Source: a virus
Strand: one strand, 5' to 3'
Virus record (IMG/VR): IMGVR_UViG_3300028897_000412
Span: 1-36,220 of that record
Length of the DNA: 36,220 bases
How positions within the stretch are numbered: position 1 is the first letter of the stretch; each line of letters starts with the position of its first letter. Position numbers and translations under genes: made by a program. This document shows positions 8,410 to 16,025 of the stretch, in pieces. Under the pieces are notes generated by a model that was not told the DNA's origin, did not search any database, and saw only the letters and a program-made list of their open reading frames with translations.

Positions 8410-11400
8410 TATTCTCGCCTCTGCATAAGTTTTCTGACAATTCCGTCGTTGTAATAGTCATCGTATATTGCCTGCGGAGCCAGCCTTTCTGTAATAGTCC
8501 GCGCTATCATCATCATGGTTTGTCGTTGCGTTTCAAGGTCTTGGAATGTTGGATTTTTCAATATGACATTCACGGTCTTTTCTTCGACAGGTCTGGCCGC
8601 AACCTGCTGCTGCACCTCGTCGGAAAGAGGTATAACCTTTTCCGTACCGTGCAACATAACCGGATAGCCGCTGGCTGGCCCCGTAACTATACCGCCGCCC
8701 TCAAGGCTTGGTACGTCGCTGGAAAAGTCGGCTAGGCGTTCCAGGTTTGAGCTGAAACCGGCCTCTATCACCCGTGTCATCTCCGCCCTTTCAATCGTGC
8801 TATCGTGGGCTTGAGTAGTTAGTCCGCCCGCTGCATACGATGATAACTCTCTATAATCACTGACATTTGATGCGAGTGAAGTAATCGTACTTGCCATACC
8901 ACCGTATTGCATGGCGGCTACGATTTCGCTTTCTGCATGAGAGGTGCGGTCTTCGCGCAGTAGTCTTTCGCTTTCCCTGGCGGTCACCAGCGAAGCGATT
9001 GTACTTGCCATGCCACCTTCGGCGAATGAGGACACTAAGCTGCGGTCGCTTTCCCGGCTACTTGTTACCAGCGAAGCGATTGTACTTGCCATGCCACCTT
9101 CGGCAAATGAGGACACTAGGCTGCGGTCGCTTTCACTGACATTCGACACCAGCGAAGCGATTGTACTTGCCATGCCGCCTTCGGCAAACATTGCAGTAAT
9201 GCGATCCACTTCACTCGTTTTTTCCAGTTCTGTACCGAAAAGTCCGCCCTCTTTGTATTGTGCCGACACGATGGATTCTCGGTCGATCGTTGATCCGTAA
9301 AAACCAAGCGAATCCACGCGCCCCGCATCGCTCGCGAACCGATTCGCTGTTATCGTGTACGTTGAAGATTTGTCGCGGTCAAAAACTCCACCTTCGGCAT
9401 AATAAGCCGTCGCATAAATCGCACGTTCGGTTGTCGGCACTCCAGCCTGCACAAACGGTGCAATGCCGCCCCTGGCGTAGCCAGCCGTTGACAAAATAGC
9501 CTTTATCCCTCGGCCTCCGGGCAACGGTATGATCGTTTGCGTGCCGCTAAGAAATTGCTGGACTTCACCTTCAACATCGGCAGGGATGCCGTACAGGTCG
9601 ATACTTACTGTTCTGTCATCTGGTGATACGGGAATAACAGCCTCGGTGCCATGCAGCATTACTTGGTAGCCCCGATCTGTTCCGACAGACAGACCACCAC
9701 CGGCATACGTGCGCACGCTTGATGTGGATTCAGATATGTTTATGTTCGCCGGTAATGACCGGCCCCCAGGTAGTGAAACGTAAGCCTTCGCATTTGTCAC
9801 GGATTCGTATGCCGACTCAGAAAGCCCCTGCGGGGCTCCCCTTATCTCTACCGGTACTTGCCTGTCTGCCCCTAGAGGTACAATCGCTTCGGTGCCATGA
9901 AGCGTGGCAATGTATCCAGTTGCCGGGCCAGTTGCTATTCCACCTTCGGCATATCCTGGGCTTTGTGAAGCTATTACGGACACCCTCATTAAACCAGCCG
10001 CCACAGCAACACCGGCGGCAGCGGCACCGAGGGCTGGGCCCACTACAGGAATACCGGCCAATGCCTTAAAAGCCGCCTGAGCGCTCTGGTATGTATCTAT
10101 GATTGTTTCGGCTATAGCAAAGGCTTTCCACACAGCGAACATTTCTTTTTTGTGCTTTTTCGTATGCTCCGCTATGTACCGCATATTGTCCGAGGCTCTG
10201 GCGGTTTCCTGTTTGCCTAATTCGATCTTTTGCTCGGTATTGATTTTCTCCCAATCAACAACCTTTTGCCCCCAAACCTTTTTCGTAGCCACCAAATTGC
10301 TTGCCGTTTGAACGGCTTGCTCCGCACTCCACCCCTCAAGTGCCACGTACTCTGAGGCTTTCTTTTTTTGGTATTCAGAAAGCTCGTCGTAGCCCTCTAT
10401 TAAGTGCATCTTGTGCTGTTCCGATATTATTAATTGCTGTTCTGCCGCCTGGACAAGAGCCTGGGTGCCAACTTCTTGCGCTTCGATTTCCAGTGCTACC
10501 GTTTCTCTTGCAATTTCAACCGCCTTGGCAGATTGCTTTTCTCTTTCGTCAACTTGAGTTTGTATAAGACCAATGGCATCTTGAGCGGCCACCCCTTCAA
10601 CCTCAACCTTTTGCCGCACCATCCTCTGGTGGTAAAGCCCCATTTCTTTATAGGCTTGGCTGGATGCCATTTTTTCCATTTCAAGGGTTTTTGTTTTACC
10701 AATTAGCGACTCATACAGCTTCGTCCGTTCCTCTTCGGCGCGCTTGGCATCCCATTCGCTTTTTGCCTCCGTAACGCCTTTGTAAAATTCAAAAAATGCC
10801 TCCGTGTCTTTTTTGGCTATTTCCAGACCTTTTCGGTAGGCTTCTGGAGAAATAAGAGATAATTTTTTTAGCGCTTCGGCTTGCTTCTTGGCATTTTCTG
10901 CCATTTCATTTGTCGCATCTCTGGATTCGACAAGGGCATCTTCAATTCCACCAATACCAATATCTATGGTTAGCCCACCAGCTATTGCTGCAAGGCTATC
11001 TTCCAGCGACCTTATGTCAGAAGGGCTTGGCGGAACAACCTTGTATTCAAGCTCTCCAAGGTCTGTCAGTTCTCCGGTTTCTATATCCCTTAACCCTCGG
11101 AGCACATCAATTATTCTTCGGACAGCCGTTGTCGCATCACCGTACTGCTCAGACCAATCCACGCCGCCAGTAAACCGATCAAACCATAAAAGCCACTCCT
11201 TCCATTGATTGAGCGTTTCGACTGCGGGCCTTACCGTATCATCCATTTTTTTAATAGCTGCCGTAAGGGCATCGAGTCCCATTTTGACCGCATCAAAAAG
11301 TCCGGCTTCCATAACAGCATTGCGAAACGCAAACCAAGCGTCCTTCATCATGGACACCTTGCCTTGCCACGTTTTAGCCAGTTCGTCGGTTACACCCTTA

Positions 11401-12050
11401 AACTTGCTCTCCGGGTCTTTCCAGGCATCGATCAGCATCTTTTTTGTTTCATCAACCGTATATGAAACACCGGACTTAAAACCAAGCATGGCCAGGACGC
11501 CACGCTCTCTAAACATTTCCGCAGCCTGGGCACCAGCCGAAAGCATCCGCATGACTTGGCTCGTAGTAAGCTGTATGTCCAACCCAACAGCAGCCGCGAG
11601 GTCGCCAATAAGCGGAATCCACTCTGTAATTTCTTTGCTTCCCCCCTTCAGGATTCCGGCAAGCATTGTGGCGGAGCCCATGATCTTCTCGTACTCAAAA
11701 GGCACGCTCGCAGCATAATCGGCCATATCCTTAAAAACTTTGGCCCCCTCTTCCTGTGATCCCAGCAATGCTTTTAGTCGCACCTCATATTGTTCCGCCG
11801 TAGAAGCCGCATCAATAAAGCTCGACGCCATAGAATGTATGCCAAGCGCACCAATACCTAGCGCCCCTGCCAGTAGCATATAAGAGCCACGAAGCCTGTT
11901 AAGCACGGTTACTGCACCGGCTTGCTCTCTTGAAGTCTTTTTCATTTGCTGGGACGTTTTTTCTACTTCGCCTCGGAAGTTTTTTAGAACCGTAGTTCCG
12001 TCGTCCCTGACTTCGATAATTGCCCGGATTTTGTGGGCTGTTTCCGCCAT
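8409..12050 (-). CDS. Tail tape measure protein, 1213 aa
   Basis: The longest tail-module gene before the tip, following the chaperones. Residues 1-45 are charged and helical; residues about 55-85 are hydrophobic (LLAGALGIGALGIHSM); residues 85-330 match the tape-measure N-terminal region (EVRLKALLGSQEEGAKVFKD, SQVMRMLSAGAQAAEMFRERG, TWQGKVSMMKDAWFAFRNAV). Long helices fill 380-680 and a hydrophobic Ala/Gly stretch lies at about 690-715 (GIPVVGPALGAAAAGVAVAAG). The last 500 residues hold about eleven [YF]-A-E-GG units and three GY-x4-LHGTE-x-VIP blocks. At about 0.15 nm per residue the tail would be up to about 180 nm, less if the C-terminal array is not helical. SD GGAGG lies 10 bases before the ATG. 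Confidence 0.92.
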   Translation of the reverse strand: MAETAHKIRAIIEVRDDGTTVLKNFRGEVEKTSQQMKKTSREQAGAVTVLNRLRGSYMLLAGALGIGALGIHSMASSFIDAASTAEQYEVRLKALLGSQEEGAKVFKDMADYAASVPFEYEKIMGSATMLAGILKGGSKEITEWIPLIGDLAAAVGLDIQLTTSQVMRMLSAGAQAAEMFRERGVLAMLGFKSGVSYTVDETKKMLIDAWKDPESKFKGVTDELAKTWQGKVSMMKDAWFAFRNAVMEAGLFDAVKMGLDALTAAIKKMDDTVRPAVETLNQWKEWLLWFDRFTGGVDWSEQYGDATTAVRRIIDVLRGLRDIETGELTDLGELEYKVVPPSPSDIRSLEDSLAAIAGGLTIDIGIGGIEDALVESRDATNEMAENAKKQAEALKKLSLISPEAYRKGLEIAKKDTEAFFEFYKGVTEAKSEWDAKRAEEERTKLYESLIGKTKTLEMEKMASSQAYKEMGLYHQRMVRQKVEVEGVAAQDAIGLIQTQVDEREKQSAKAVEIARETVALEIEAQEVGTQALVQAAEQQLIISEQHKMHLIEGYDELSEYQKKKASEYVALEGWSAEQAVQTASNLVATKKVWGQKVVDWEKINTEQKIELGKQETARASDNMRYIAEHTKKHKKEMFAVWKAFAIAETIIDTYQSAQAAFKALAGIPVVGPALGAAAAGVAVAAGLMRVSVIASQSPGYAEGGIATGPATGYIATLHGTEAIVPLGADRQVPVEIRGAPQGLSESAYESVTNAKAYVSLPGGRSLPANINISESTSSVRTYAGGGLSVGTDRGYQVMLHGTEAVIPVSPDDRTVSIDLYGIPADVEGEVQQFLSGTQTIIPLPGGRGIKAILSTAGYARGGIAPFVQAGVPTTERAIYATAYYAEGGVFDRDKSSTYTITANRFASDAGRVDSLGFYGSTIDRESIVSAQYKEGGLFGTELEKTSEVDRITAMFAEGGMASTIASLVSNVSESDRSLVSSFAEGGMASTIASLVTSSRESDRSLVSSFAEGGMASTIASLVTARESERLLREDRTSHAESEIVAAMQYGGMASTITSLASNVSDYRELSSYAAGGLTTQAHDSTIERAEMTRVIEAGFSSNLERLADFSSDVPSLEGGGIVTGPASGYPVMLHGTEKVIPLSDEVQQQVAARPVEEKTVNVILKNPTFQDLETQRQTMMMIARTITERLAPQAIYDDYYNDGIVRKLMQRRE
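8986..9190 (-). repeat. 81-bp tandem repeats in the tape measure gene
   Basis: Units begin at 8986, 9067 and 9148 with the shared plus-strand start accagcgaagcgattgtact; the third is partial. Each encodes a 27-residue unit, FAEGGMASTIASLV followed by a Ser-rich linker. A diverged fourth copy lies near 8875. The near-identity of units 1 and 2 suggests recent duplication. Confidence 0.9.
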
Positions 12051-12397
12051 TTAATTCTTGCCTCCGTAAATTTTTGGCCGTAGTAGACTATCTTTTCAAA
12101 CAACTCCAGCCGCAAATCATGGGGTACTTTGTAGAGGTCAAACACAAGTTCAATAGCCCCATAGTCCATTTCACCGCGAAAGCGAAAAAGACCCGGTGCT
12201 ATTTTGTCCAGTAAAAACACGCAGTATTGATTTTGTTTGTGAACCCTTGGGATGCGCTTGCAGTCATCGCACGATTTCGGCACACCGTAGCGGCGCGGGT
12301 TAACTCCATCCCTTTCGGCAACCTTTCGCACTCCAAGGCACGTTTCGCAGCTCCACCTGTTTGGTTGTGCTGCCCATTCCGCCAGTTCAGCTAAGTT
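11984..12397 (-). CDS. Tail assembly chaperone frameshift extension (gpGT-like), zinc-binding
   Basis: This frame is entered by -1 frameshifting from the chaperone gene. It adds about 137 residues starting NLAELAEWAAQPNRWSCETC. The extension has CETC and CDDC 22 residues apart, a four-Cys zinc site. The first CxxC lies upstream of the only in-frame start-like codon (GTG 12331), so an independent product would lose half the site; this supports frameshifting as the real route. The remainder is helical (IELVFDLYKVPHDLRLELFEKIVYY). The end overlaps the tape measure start by 67 bases. In lambda the T part binds the tail tube protein. Confidence 0.8.
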   Translation of the reverse strand, partial: NLAELAEWAAQPNRWSCETCLGVRKVAERDGVNPRRYGVPKSCDDCKRIPRVHKQNQYCVFLLDKIAPGLFRFRGEMDYGAIELVFDLYKVPHDLRLELFEKIVYYGQKFTEARIKWRKQPTKSGQLSKSGTTELRF

Positions 12398-12828
12398 TTT
12401 TTTTCTTTCTCCAGGGCCGAGTCGCGAGCCAAAACGCTATCCCTCATGTGACCAACGATGAAATCGGCCAGCCCTGTTTGGTCATGTAACAAAAGGGTTT
12501 TTGCCGATTCCGGAGTAAAAGGCAATTCGTCCGGCAACCCTTCAGTACTTGCCAGGCACATTTCGGCAACGTGCTCAGCTCGCAATCCTGTCCAACCGAT
12601 AATCACGTCAGAAAGCAATTCGGCGTATCGCTCTTCGTTAAACTGAACATCGCGCTTGCCTTTTATAAACTTGACGTCCATCGCATCGTTCAGCAACTTG
12701 GTAGCCGAGTTCTTGTCGACGAATTTGAGTGTCAAGGTGAAACCGGGGCGGTATTCGCCCGTTTTAACTATAGCCCGCTCCCTGAATCCTGTATCAACTA
12801 TGTGCTTGGCTAAATCAAAATCTTTCAT
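12391..12828 (-). CDS. Tail assembly chaperone (gpG-like, zero-frame product)
   Basis: 145 residues, between the tail tube and tape measure genes, where the lambda gpG equivalent lies. It is mostly helical in the second half (NEERYAELLSDVIIGWTGL, AEHVAEMC, SAKTLLLH, TGLADFIVGHM). The SD AGGGG is 6 bases before the ATG and inside a small hairpin. The 3' end carries a run of nine A one codon before the TAG, so a fraction of ribosomes should shift to the -1 frame and make a longer gpGT-like protein. These proteins bind the tape measure during tail assembly and are absent from the virion. Confidence 0.85.
   Translation of the reverse strand: MKDFDLAKHIVDTGFRERAIVKTGEYRPGFTLTLKFVDKNSATKLLNDAMDVKFIKGKRDVQFNEERYAELLSDVIIGWTGLRAEHVAEMCLASTEGLPDELPFTPESAKTLLLHDQTGLADFIVGHMRDSVLARDSALEKEKKT
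12395..12404 (-). promoter_or_regulatory. Programmed -1 frameshift slippery site (A9C)
   Basis: On the minus strand the zero-frame codons are GAA AAA AAA ACT TAG, giving an A-AAA-AAA slippery heptamer. A -1 shift continues as AAC TTA GCT in the frame of the downstream gene. The zero-frame stop is one codon past the site. I could not find a convincing downstream stem-loop by eye. Confidence 0.8.
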
Positions 12829-12834
12829 CTTTTT

Positions 12835-12901
12835 CCCCTTTAAGGGGCTCCGGCCCCGAAGGGCCGGAACCGTGTTTCCCCGTAGCGTGCTTGCGCACGC
12901 T
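12835..12901 (-). other. Three stable RNA hairpins between tail tube and chaperone genes
   Basis: Within 67 bases the minus-strand RNA can form: AGCGUGC-GCAA-GCACGCU (12884-12901, 7 bp with a GNRA loop); UCCGGCCC-UUCG-GGGCCGGA (12849-12868, 8 bp with a UUCG loop); and CCCC-UUAAA-GGGG (12835-12847). The last one holds the SD of the chaperone gene. None is followed by a U-run, so these look like mRNA-stability, processing or translation-control elements rather than ordinary terminators. Confidence 0.7.
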
Positions 12902-12907
12902 CAGTTA

Positions 12908-13306
12908 TTACGTTTTGCTGAATGTGGGAATACCGGAAACGTTGAACGGAATCTCAATAGAGATAACGCCAGCCTGGGCCACACTGATCCGCACGCCACC
13001 GAGGATCGCGGTCACTTCGTAATAATCTGTGCCGTCGGTGTAGAGTTTCAGTATTACCTCGGCTCCCGGCTCGCTCGTTACAACCAACTGATGAATCTGG
13101 TACTGATAGCTGTCATCAGGGTTGTACCAGCCCCTCAGTGTTCCGCTCGCACCAGCCATGCCGTCAATATAGGTCTTCCATTGCTGGCCGAATGCACTTG
13201 TTTCCAGAACATCAACGGTGACGTCCAGGGACCACTCGTGCAAGTTTCCAACGAGTCCGCTGTTGTAAACTACTTTTGCCGCTCTTCCTGAAGTTGGGTA
13301 AGCCAT
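12908..13306 (-). CDS. Major tail tube protein
   Basis: 132 residues, beta-rich: GNLHEWSLDVTVDVLETSAF near the N-terminus, then WKTYIDGMAGASGTLRGWYN and IPFNVSGIPTF at the end. This W-S-V-ET-FG-W-G-G pattern is typical of small siphovirus tube proteins that stack as hexameric rings. GGAGG precedes the ATG at 8 bases. Two stops in a row (TAATAA) end it. It is bounded by a terminator-like hairpin upstream and three stable hairpins downstream, consistent with separate high expression. Confidence 0.85.
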   Translation of the reverse strand: MAYPTSGRAAKVVYNSGLVGNLHEWSLDVTVDVLETSAFGQQWKTYIDGMAGASGTLRGWYNPDDSYQYQIHQLVVTSEPGAEVILKLYTDGTDYYEVTAILGGVRISVAQAGVISIEIPFNVSGIPTFSKT

Positions 13307-13325
13307 CGTTTTTTACCTCCAAATA

Positions 13326-13357
13326 AAAAAGCCAGCTCTCCATCGAACCGGCTTTTT
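13326..13357 (-). terminator. Terminator-like hairpin before the major tail protein gene
   Basis: On the minus strand AAAAAGCCGG pairs with CTGGCTTTTT (one mismatch, 12-base loop), followed by TTTTTTATTT including the stem end. Because the stem is A/T-flanked it could work on both strands. It separates the tail terminator gene from the major tail protein gene, whose GGAGG site lies right after it. Confidence 0.7.
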
Positions 13358-13380
13358 CGTGTGTTGTTGTCTGTTTGTTT

Positions 13381-13815
13381 TTATCCACCCGATCGCGGGT
13401 AAATGTACTCTATCCGTAAGGTCATCTCAAACTGACCGTAATTATCCAGTACCCAATCTATTAAAGATTCGACGTCGGTACTGATAGCATAACCACCTCT
13501 GGTTGGGTCCAGCAAAACCGCATATTCTACGTCGGCTATTAGCTGGTTCAATTCGGTTACTGCATTTGTTTGATTGTTAACGTATCCGGCGATTACCGCA
13601 CGAAACTCCGCCTTGTCATTGGCAAAATCAAACCCCGCGTGCATACTTCCACCCCCAGGCAAATAGAGTGCCGGAAACGATCTGGTTGACTCTATAGTTC
13701 TCTGCCCGCGCTCTATAGTCAGCGGAGTAAGATTAAACCCGTTGTCTGTAGAAATACCCTGCAACGTGCTAAGCAAATTGGATAATATGCTTTCTCTGTA
13801 TGCCGCTACTGCCAT
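13381..13815 (-). CDS. Tail terminator / tail completion protein
   Basis: 144 residues. An N-terminal helix (YRESILSNLLSTLQGI) and then strands with FPALYLPGG, AEFRAVIAGYV, a helix TELNQLIADVEYAVLLDP and ending FEMTLRIEYIYP fit the small alpha-beta terminator fold (lambda gpU-like) that caps the tail tube. The gene order (gp10-like, this, major tail protein) supports it. A terminator-like hairpin follows its stop. Confidence 0.75.
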   Translation of the reverse strand: MAVAAYRESILSNLLSTLQGISTDNGFNLTPLTIERGQRTIESTRSFPALYLPGGGSMHAGFDFANDKAEFRAVIAGYVNNQTNAVTELNQLIADVEYAVLLDPTRGGYAISTDVESLIDWVLDNYGQFEMTLRIEYIYPRSGG

Positions 13816-14228
13816 TATTTCTCCAGTGCCTTCTTAACAGCATCCGTCAGTTGTTTTTTTACTGTTTGAAATTTTCGAAACATCGCCATGCTAAGCCATG
13901 GCCTTCTTGGCCGCTCTTGCAATTCAACCAACTGACCACTTTCGTTTATTGCCCTGCCGGTTTCCCATAGTTGCCCATACCAGACGTTTGTACCAATGAT
14001 GCCAAAAATAGCACCGGGTTGAACCTTGGCTTCAGAGCCAACCGACCCACGAAGCCTGCCTGTTCTCACCCGCAAAAACTCGCCCGTCAAATGCAACTGC
14101 GCCTGGGCCTTGACGAACTTGCTCGACCTGTCTACCGCTCCATACAGCTCAGAGCGCAAGGAGTTTATTTTTTTCTCCATGTGCTCGTCGATTTCTTCTG
14201 TGTGCGGTATTAGTGTAAAACGGTACAT
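13815..14228 (-). CDS. HK97 gp10-like neck / minor tail protein
   Basis: 137 residues. RVRTGRLRGSV followed by GIIGTNVWYGQLWETG and RPRRPWLSMAM is the signature of the HK97_gp10 family, thought to lie at the head-tail junction between the connector and the tail terminator. The N-terminal part is helical. Position between connector and terminator supports the call. TAATG junctions on both sides indicate coupled translation. Confidence 0.85.
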   Translation of the reverse strand: MYRFTLIPHTEEIDEHMEKKINSLRSELYGAVDRSSKFVKAQAQLHLTGEFLRVRTGRLRGSVGSEAKVQPGAIFGIIGTNVWYGQLWETGRAINESGQLVELQERPRRPWLSMAMFRKFQTVKKQLTDAVKKALEK

Positions 14229-14809
14229 TACCTGCTCCAGCGCTGTATAAGCGACAAGTATTCGGGCAAATAATTAGCCTTCACAAAATTCGTACTGCCG
14301 CCGTGAGGCGTTGATTCGCTTTCGATCCATGCACGCTGCTTTTTCATCACATGATGCCAGTGGGCCACTTGTCTCGCCAGAATCCGGGCCGCGTTTGCTG
14401 GAAACGTCGAAGTATCATAGCCAGCCGTATAAGTAACTTTCAGTGCATGGTGGCCCAGTTCAAAACTATCATAAATATCGAGCATGATAATGCCCTTGCC
14501 GTAGTCCACCTTGTAATCAGTATTCTCAGTTAGTAAGTCGCCAGACGCAAAGGACCATTCAGAGTCTTCCCATACTTGTACTGCGGGGCTGGTTGCTACC
14601 GGGTATCCCCTGAGAATCACCTTGTTTCGCTGCGGCCCTATATCAAAGTATTCTGTGATGGATTGTTTCACCAACACTCTGTCGGTCTGTTCTTCAAAAT
14701 CCTCTTCCACGGCAATGATAATATCTTTGATCTCGTTTGCTTCCGGCTCCGACGCGAGTTGGCACTCTTTTAGTGCCAGAGCTAATGTAACCAGATTACC
14801 GTCGGCCAT
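14228..14809 (-). CDS. Head-tail connector (gp6-like)
   Basis: 193 residues. The N-terminal helices (LALALKECQLASEPEANEIK and following) and the pattern ILRGYPVATSPAVQVW, YKVDYGKGIIML and LKVTYTAGYD match the gp6/YqbG-like adaptor proteins that sit under the portal ring and join head to tail. The C-terminal helix ARQVAHWHHVMKK is also typical. In most siphoviruses this gene directly follows the capsid gene; here 11 kb of accessory genes lie between. The stop overlaps the next start as TAATG. Confidence 0.85.
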   Translation of the reverse strand: MADGNLVTLALALKECQLASEPEANEIKDIIIAVEEDFEEQTDRVLVKQSITEYFDIGPQRNKVILRGYPVATSPAVQVWEDSEWSFASGDLLTENTDYKVDYGKGIIMLDIYDSFELGHHALKVTYTAGYDTSTFPANAARILARQVAHWHHVMKKQRAWIESESTPHGGSTNFVKANYLPEYLSLIQRWSR

Positions 14810-15848
14810 CTTTGTCTCTCCTAATTATATCGATCAGTTTCTCGGCAGCTTGTTCCCAGGTAAACTGAGAATGTATGCGCTTTGACGCCGCCTTGCCTAG
14901 TTGTTTAACTTTGCCATAGTGCCGATAACAATAATCCATTGAATCGACCAAATGCTGTACGTGTGGAAATGCAGCCCCGGTTACAAAGTCTTCGACACCC
15001 TCTGATTCAGGTAACCACAACCGTACCTCGGTATCTTTAACTGTGTACTCCAAGGGTAAACCTACTGTTTTATCAAAAAAATCCGCCGTTCCAGACCACG
15101 GCGTTGCAATACACGGCAACCCCGTGCTCATGGCCTCACATAAAATCAATCCCCAACCTTCACCTCTGGTCGGATGCACGAGTACATGTGCGGAATGGTA
15201 AAGCGCCACAAGTTCCTCTAGGGGCAACTTCCTGCTATCGAATATTATGTTGCCCTTTTTCTCGTAGTCGGGGATGCGCTTAAACCTTGCCGCCATCTTG
15301 GGATTTGTGGCTTCGTCTACAGGTCGTACCTTTGTTGTTTTGAGATATAATTCGACATGCGGATCATTAATGAACCCACCACCGATCCAAGCCGCAATAG
15401 TTTCCTCGTAGCCCTTGCGCGGGTTTGGGGCACCGATCCATAAGTATCTGAAAGGATACGAGAAATTCCTTTTCTTATATTGGAATATCTTAGGTTCTGC
15501 TCCCTCCGGGCAAATGTAAATCTTTCCATTATAGTGCTGACCAAAAAGATCACGACAAAAACGACAGGGAACAAGCAGGCGATCAGCACGGTGAACGTTT
15601 TCTTTGTATGCGTCTGGAATTTTCGTCCCTTCAAACATGGTAAAAAGCCAGTTGATTTTTCCTGGGACACCACTTTTGAAAATGTCAGCCGACGTGATCG
15701 TAAGCGCATCTTCTGCATCCTCAGCAAGTTCAACATCTTTCCGCCTCGACACATACTCCAGCATCGTACTATTATGGACCGAATACCCAAGTTGATTGGA
15801 AACCAAATCCCTATATTGAGAGGCCCAGTGAAGTTTCAACCTACCCAT
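14796..15848 (-). CDS. GT4-type glycosyltransferase (GT-B fold)
   Basis: 350 residues. The C-terminal half has the retaining GT4 donor site: HSAHVLVHPTRGEGWGLILC followed by EAMSTGLPCIATPWSG; the central linker FRYLWIGAPNPRKGYEE is the usual start of the second Rossmann domain. NWLFTMFEGTKIPDAYKENV in the N-terminal half resembles enzymes acting on surface or flagellin-like glycans. No membrane helix. The ATG at 15848 is favoured over an upstream TTG because AAGGG lies 6 bases before it. The 3' end overlaps the head-tail connector start by 14 bases, so the glycan island is physically fused into the structural operon here. Confidence 0.88.
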   Translation of the reverse strand: MGRLKLHWASQYRDLVSNQLGYSVHNSTMLEYVSRRKDVELAEDAEDALTITSADIFKSGVPGKINWLFTMFEGTKIPDAYKENVHRADRLLVPCRFCRDLFGQHYNGKIYICPEGAEPKIFQYKKRNFSYPFRYLWIGAPNPRKGYEETIAAWIGGGFINDPHVELYLKTTKVRPVDEATNPKMAARFKRIPDYEKKGNIIFDSRKLPLEELVALYHSAHVLVHPTRGEGWGLILCEAMSTGLPCIATPWSGTADFFDKTVGLPLEYTVKDTEVRLWLPESEGVEDFVTGAAFPHVQHLVDSMDYCYRHYGKVKQLGKAASKRIHSQFTWEQAAEKLIDIIRRDKDGRR

Positions 15849-16020
15849 TAGCAACCCTTGTTAAATCACTATCGCTTTCATCGACTATAAGCAAATACTC
15901 GTGGTTCTTATGAAGTTGCCCTATCTCTTCCGGTAGCAGCATTATCCGTGCAATCCCAGCTTCGTAAATTTCGCCTACCTTCTGGTAGCGCTTTTTGCGA
16001 TACAGGAACCATTCAGTCAC
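15841..16020 (-). CDS. Small hypothetical protein, 59 aa
   Basis: The GTG start at 16020 lies 5 bases after the barrel stop, with AGAG upstream. The protein (N-terminus TEWFLYRKKRYQKVGEIYEA, then a strand-like EYLLIVDESD) has a basic N-terminus and acidic end and no recognised domain. Its TAG overlaps the ATG of the GT4 gene by 8 bases, with AAGGG for that gene inside its own 3' end. It fills the only gap in this part of the operon, which supports it as a real gene. Confidence 0.6.
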   Translation of the reverse strand: MTEWFLYRKKRYQKVGEIYEAGIARIMLLPEEIGQLHKNHEYLLIVDESDSDLTRVANG

Positions 16021-16025
16021 TATCT

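Noticed and set aside
11984-12331. Independent gene starting at GTG 12331
   Set aside because: The in-frame upstream sequence back to the A9 run encodes a matching CxxC and joins the chaperone by -1 frameshift, as in other siphoviruses; separate initiation remains a minor option.
12849-12901. Rho-independent terminators after the tail tube gene
   Set aside because: The stems are strong but no run of U follows either hairpin on either strand.
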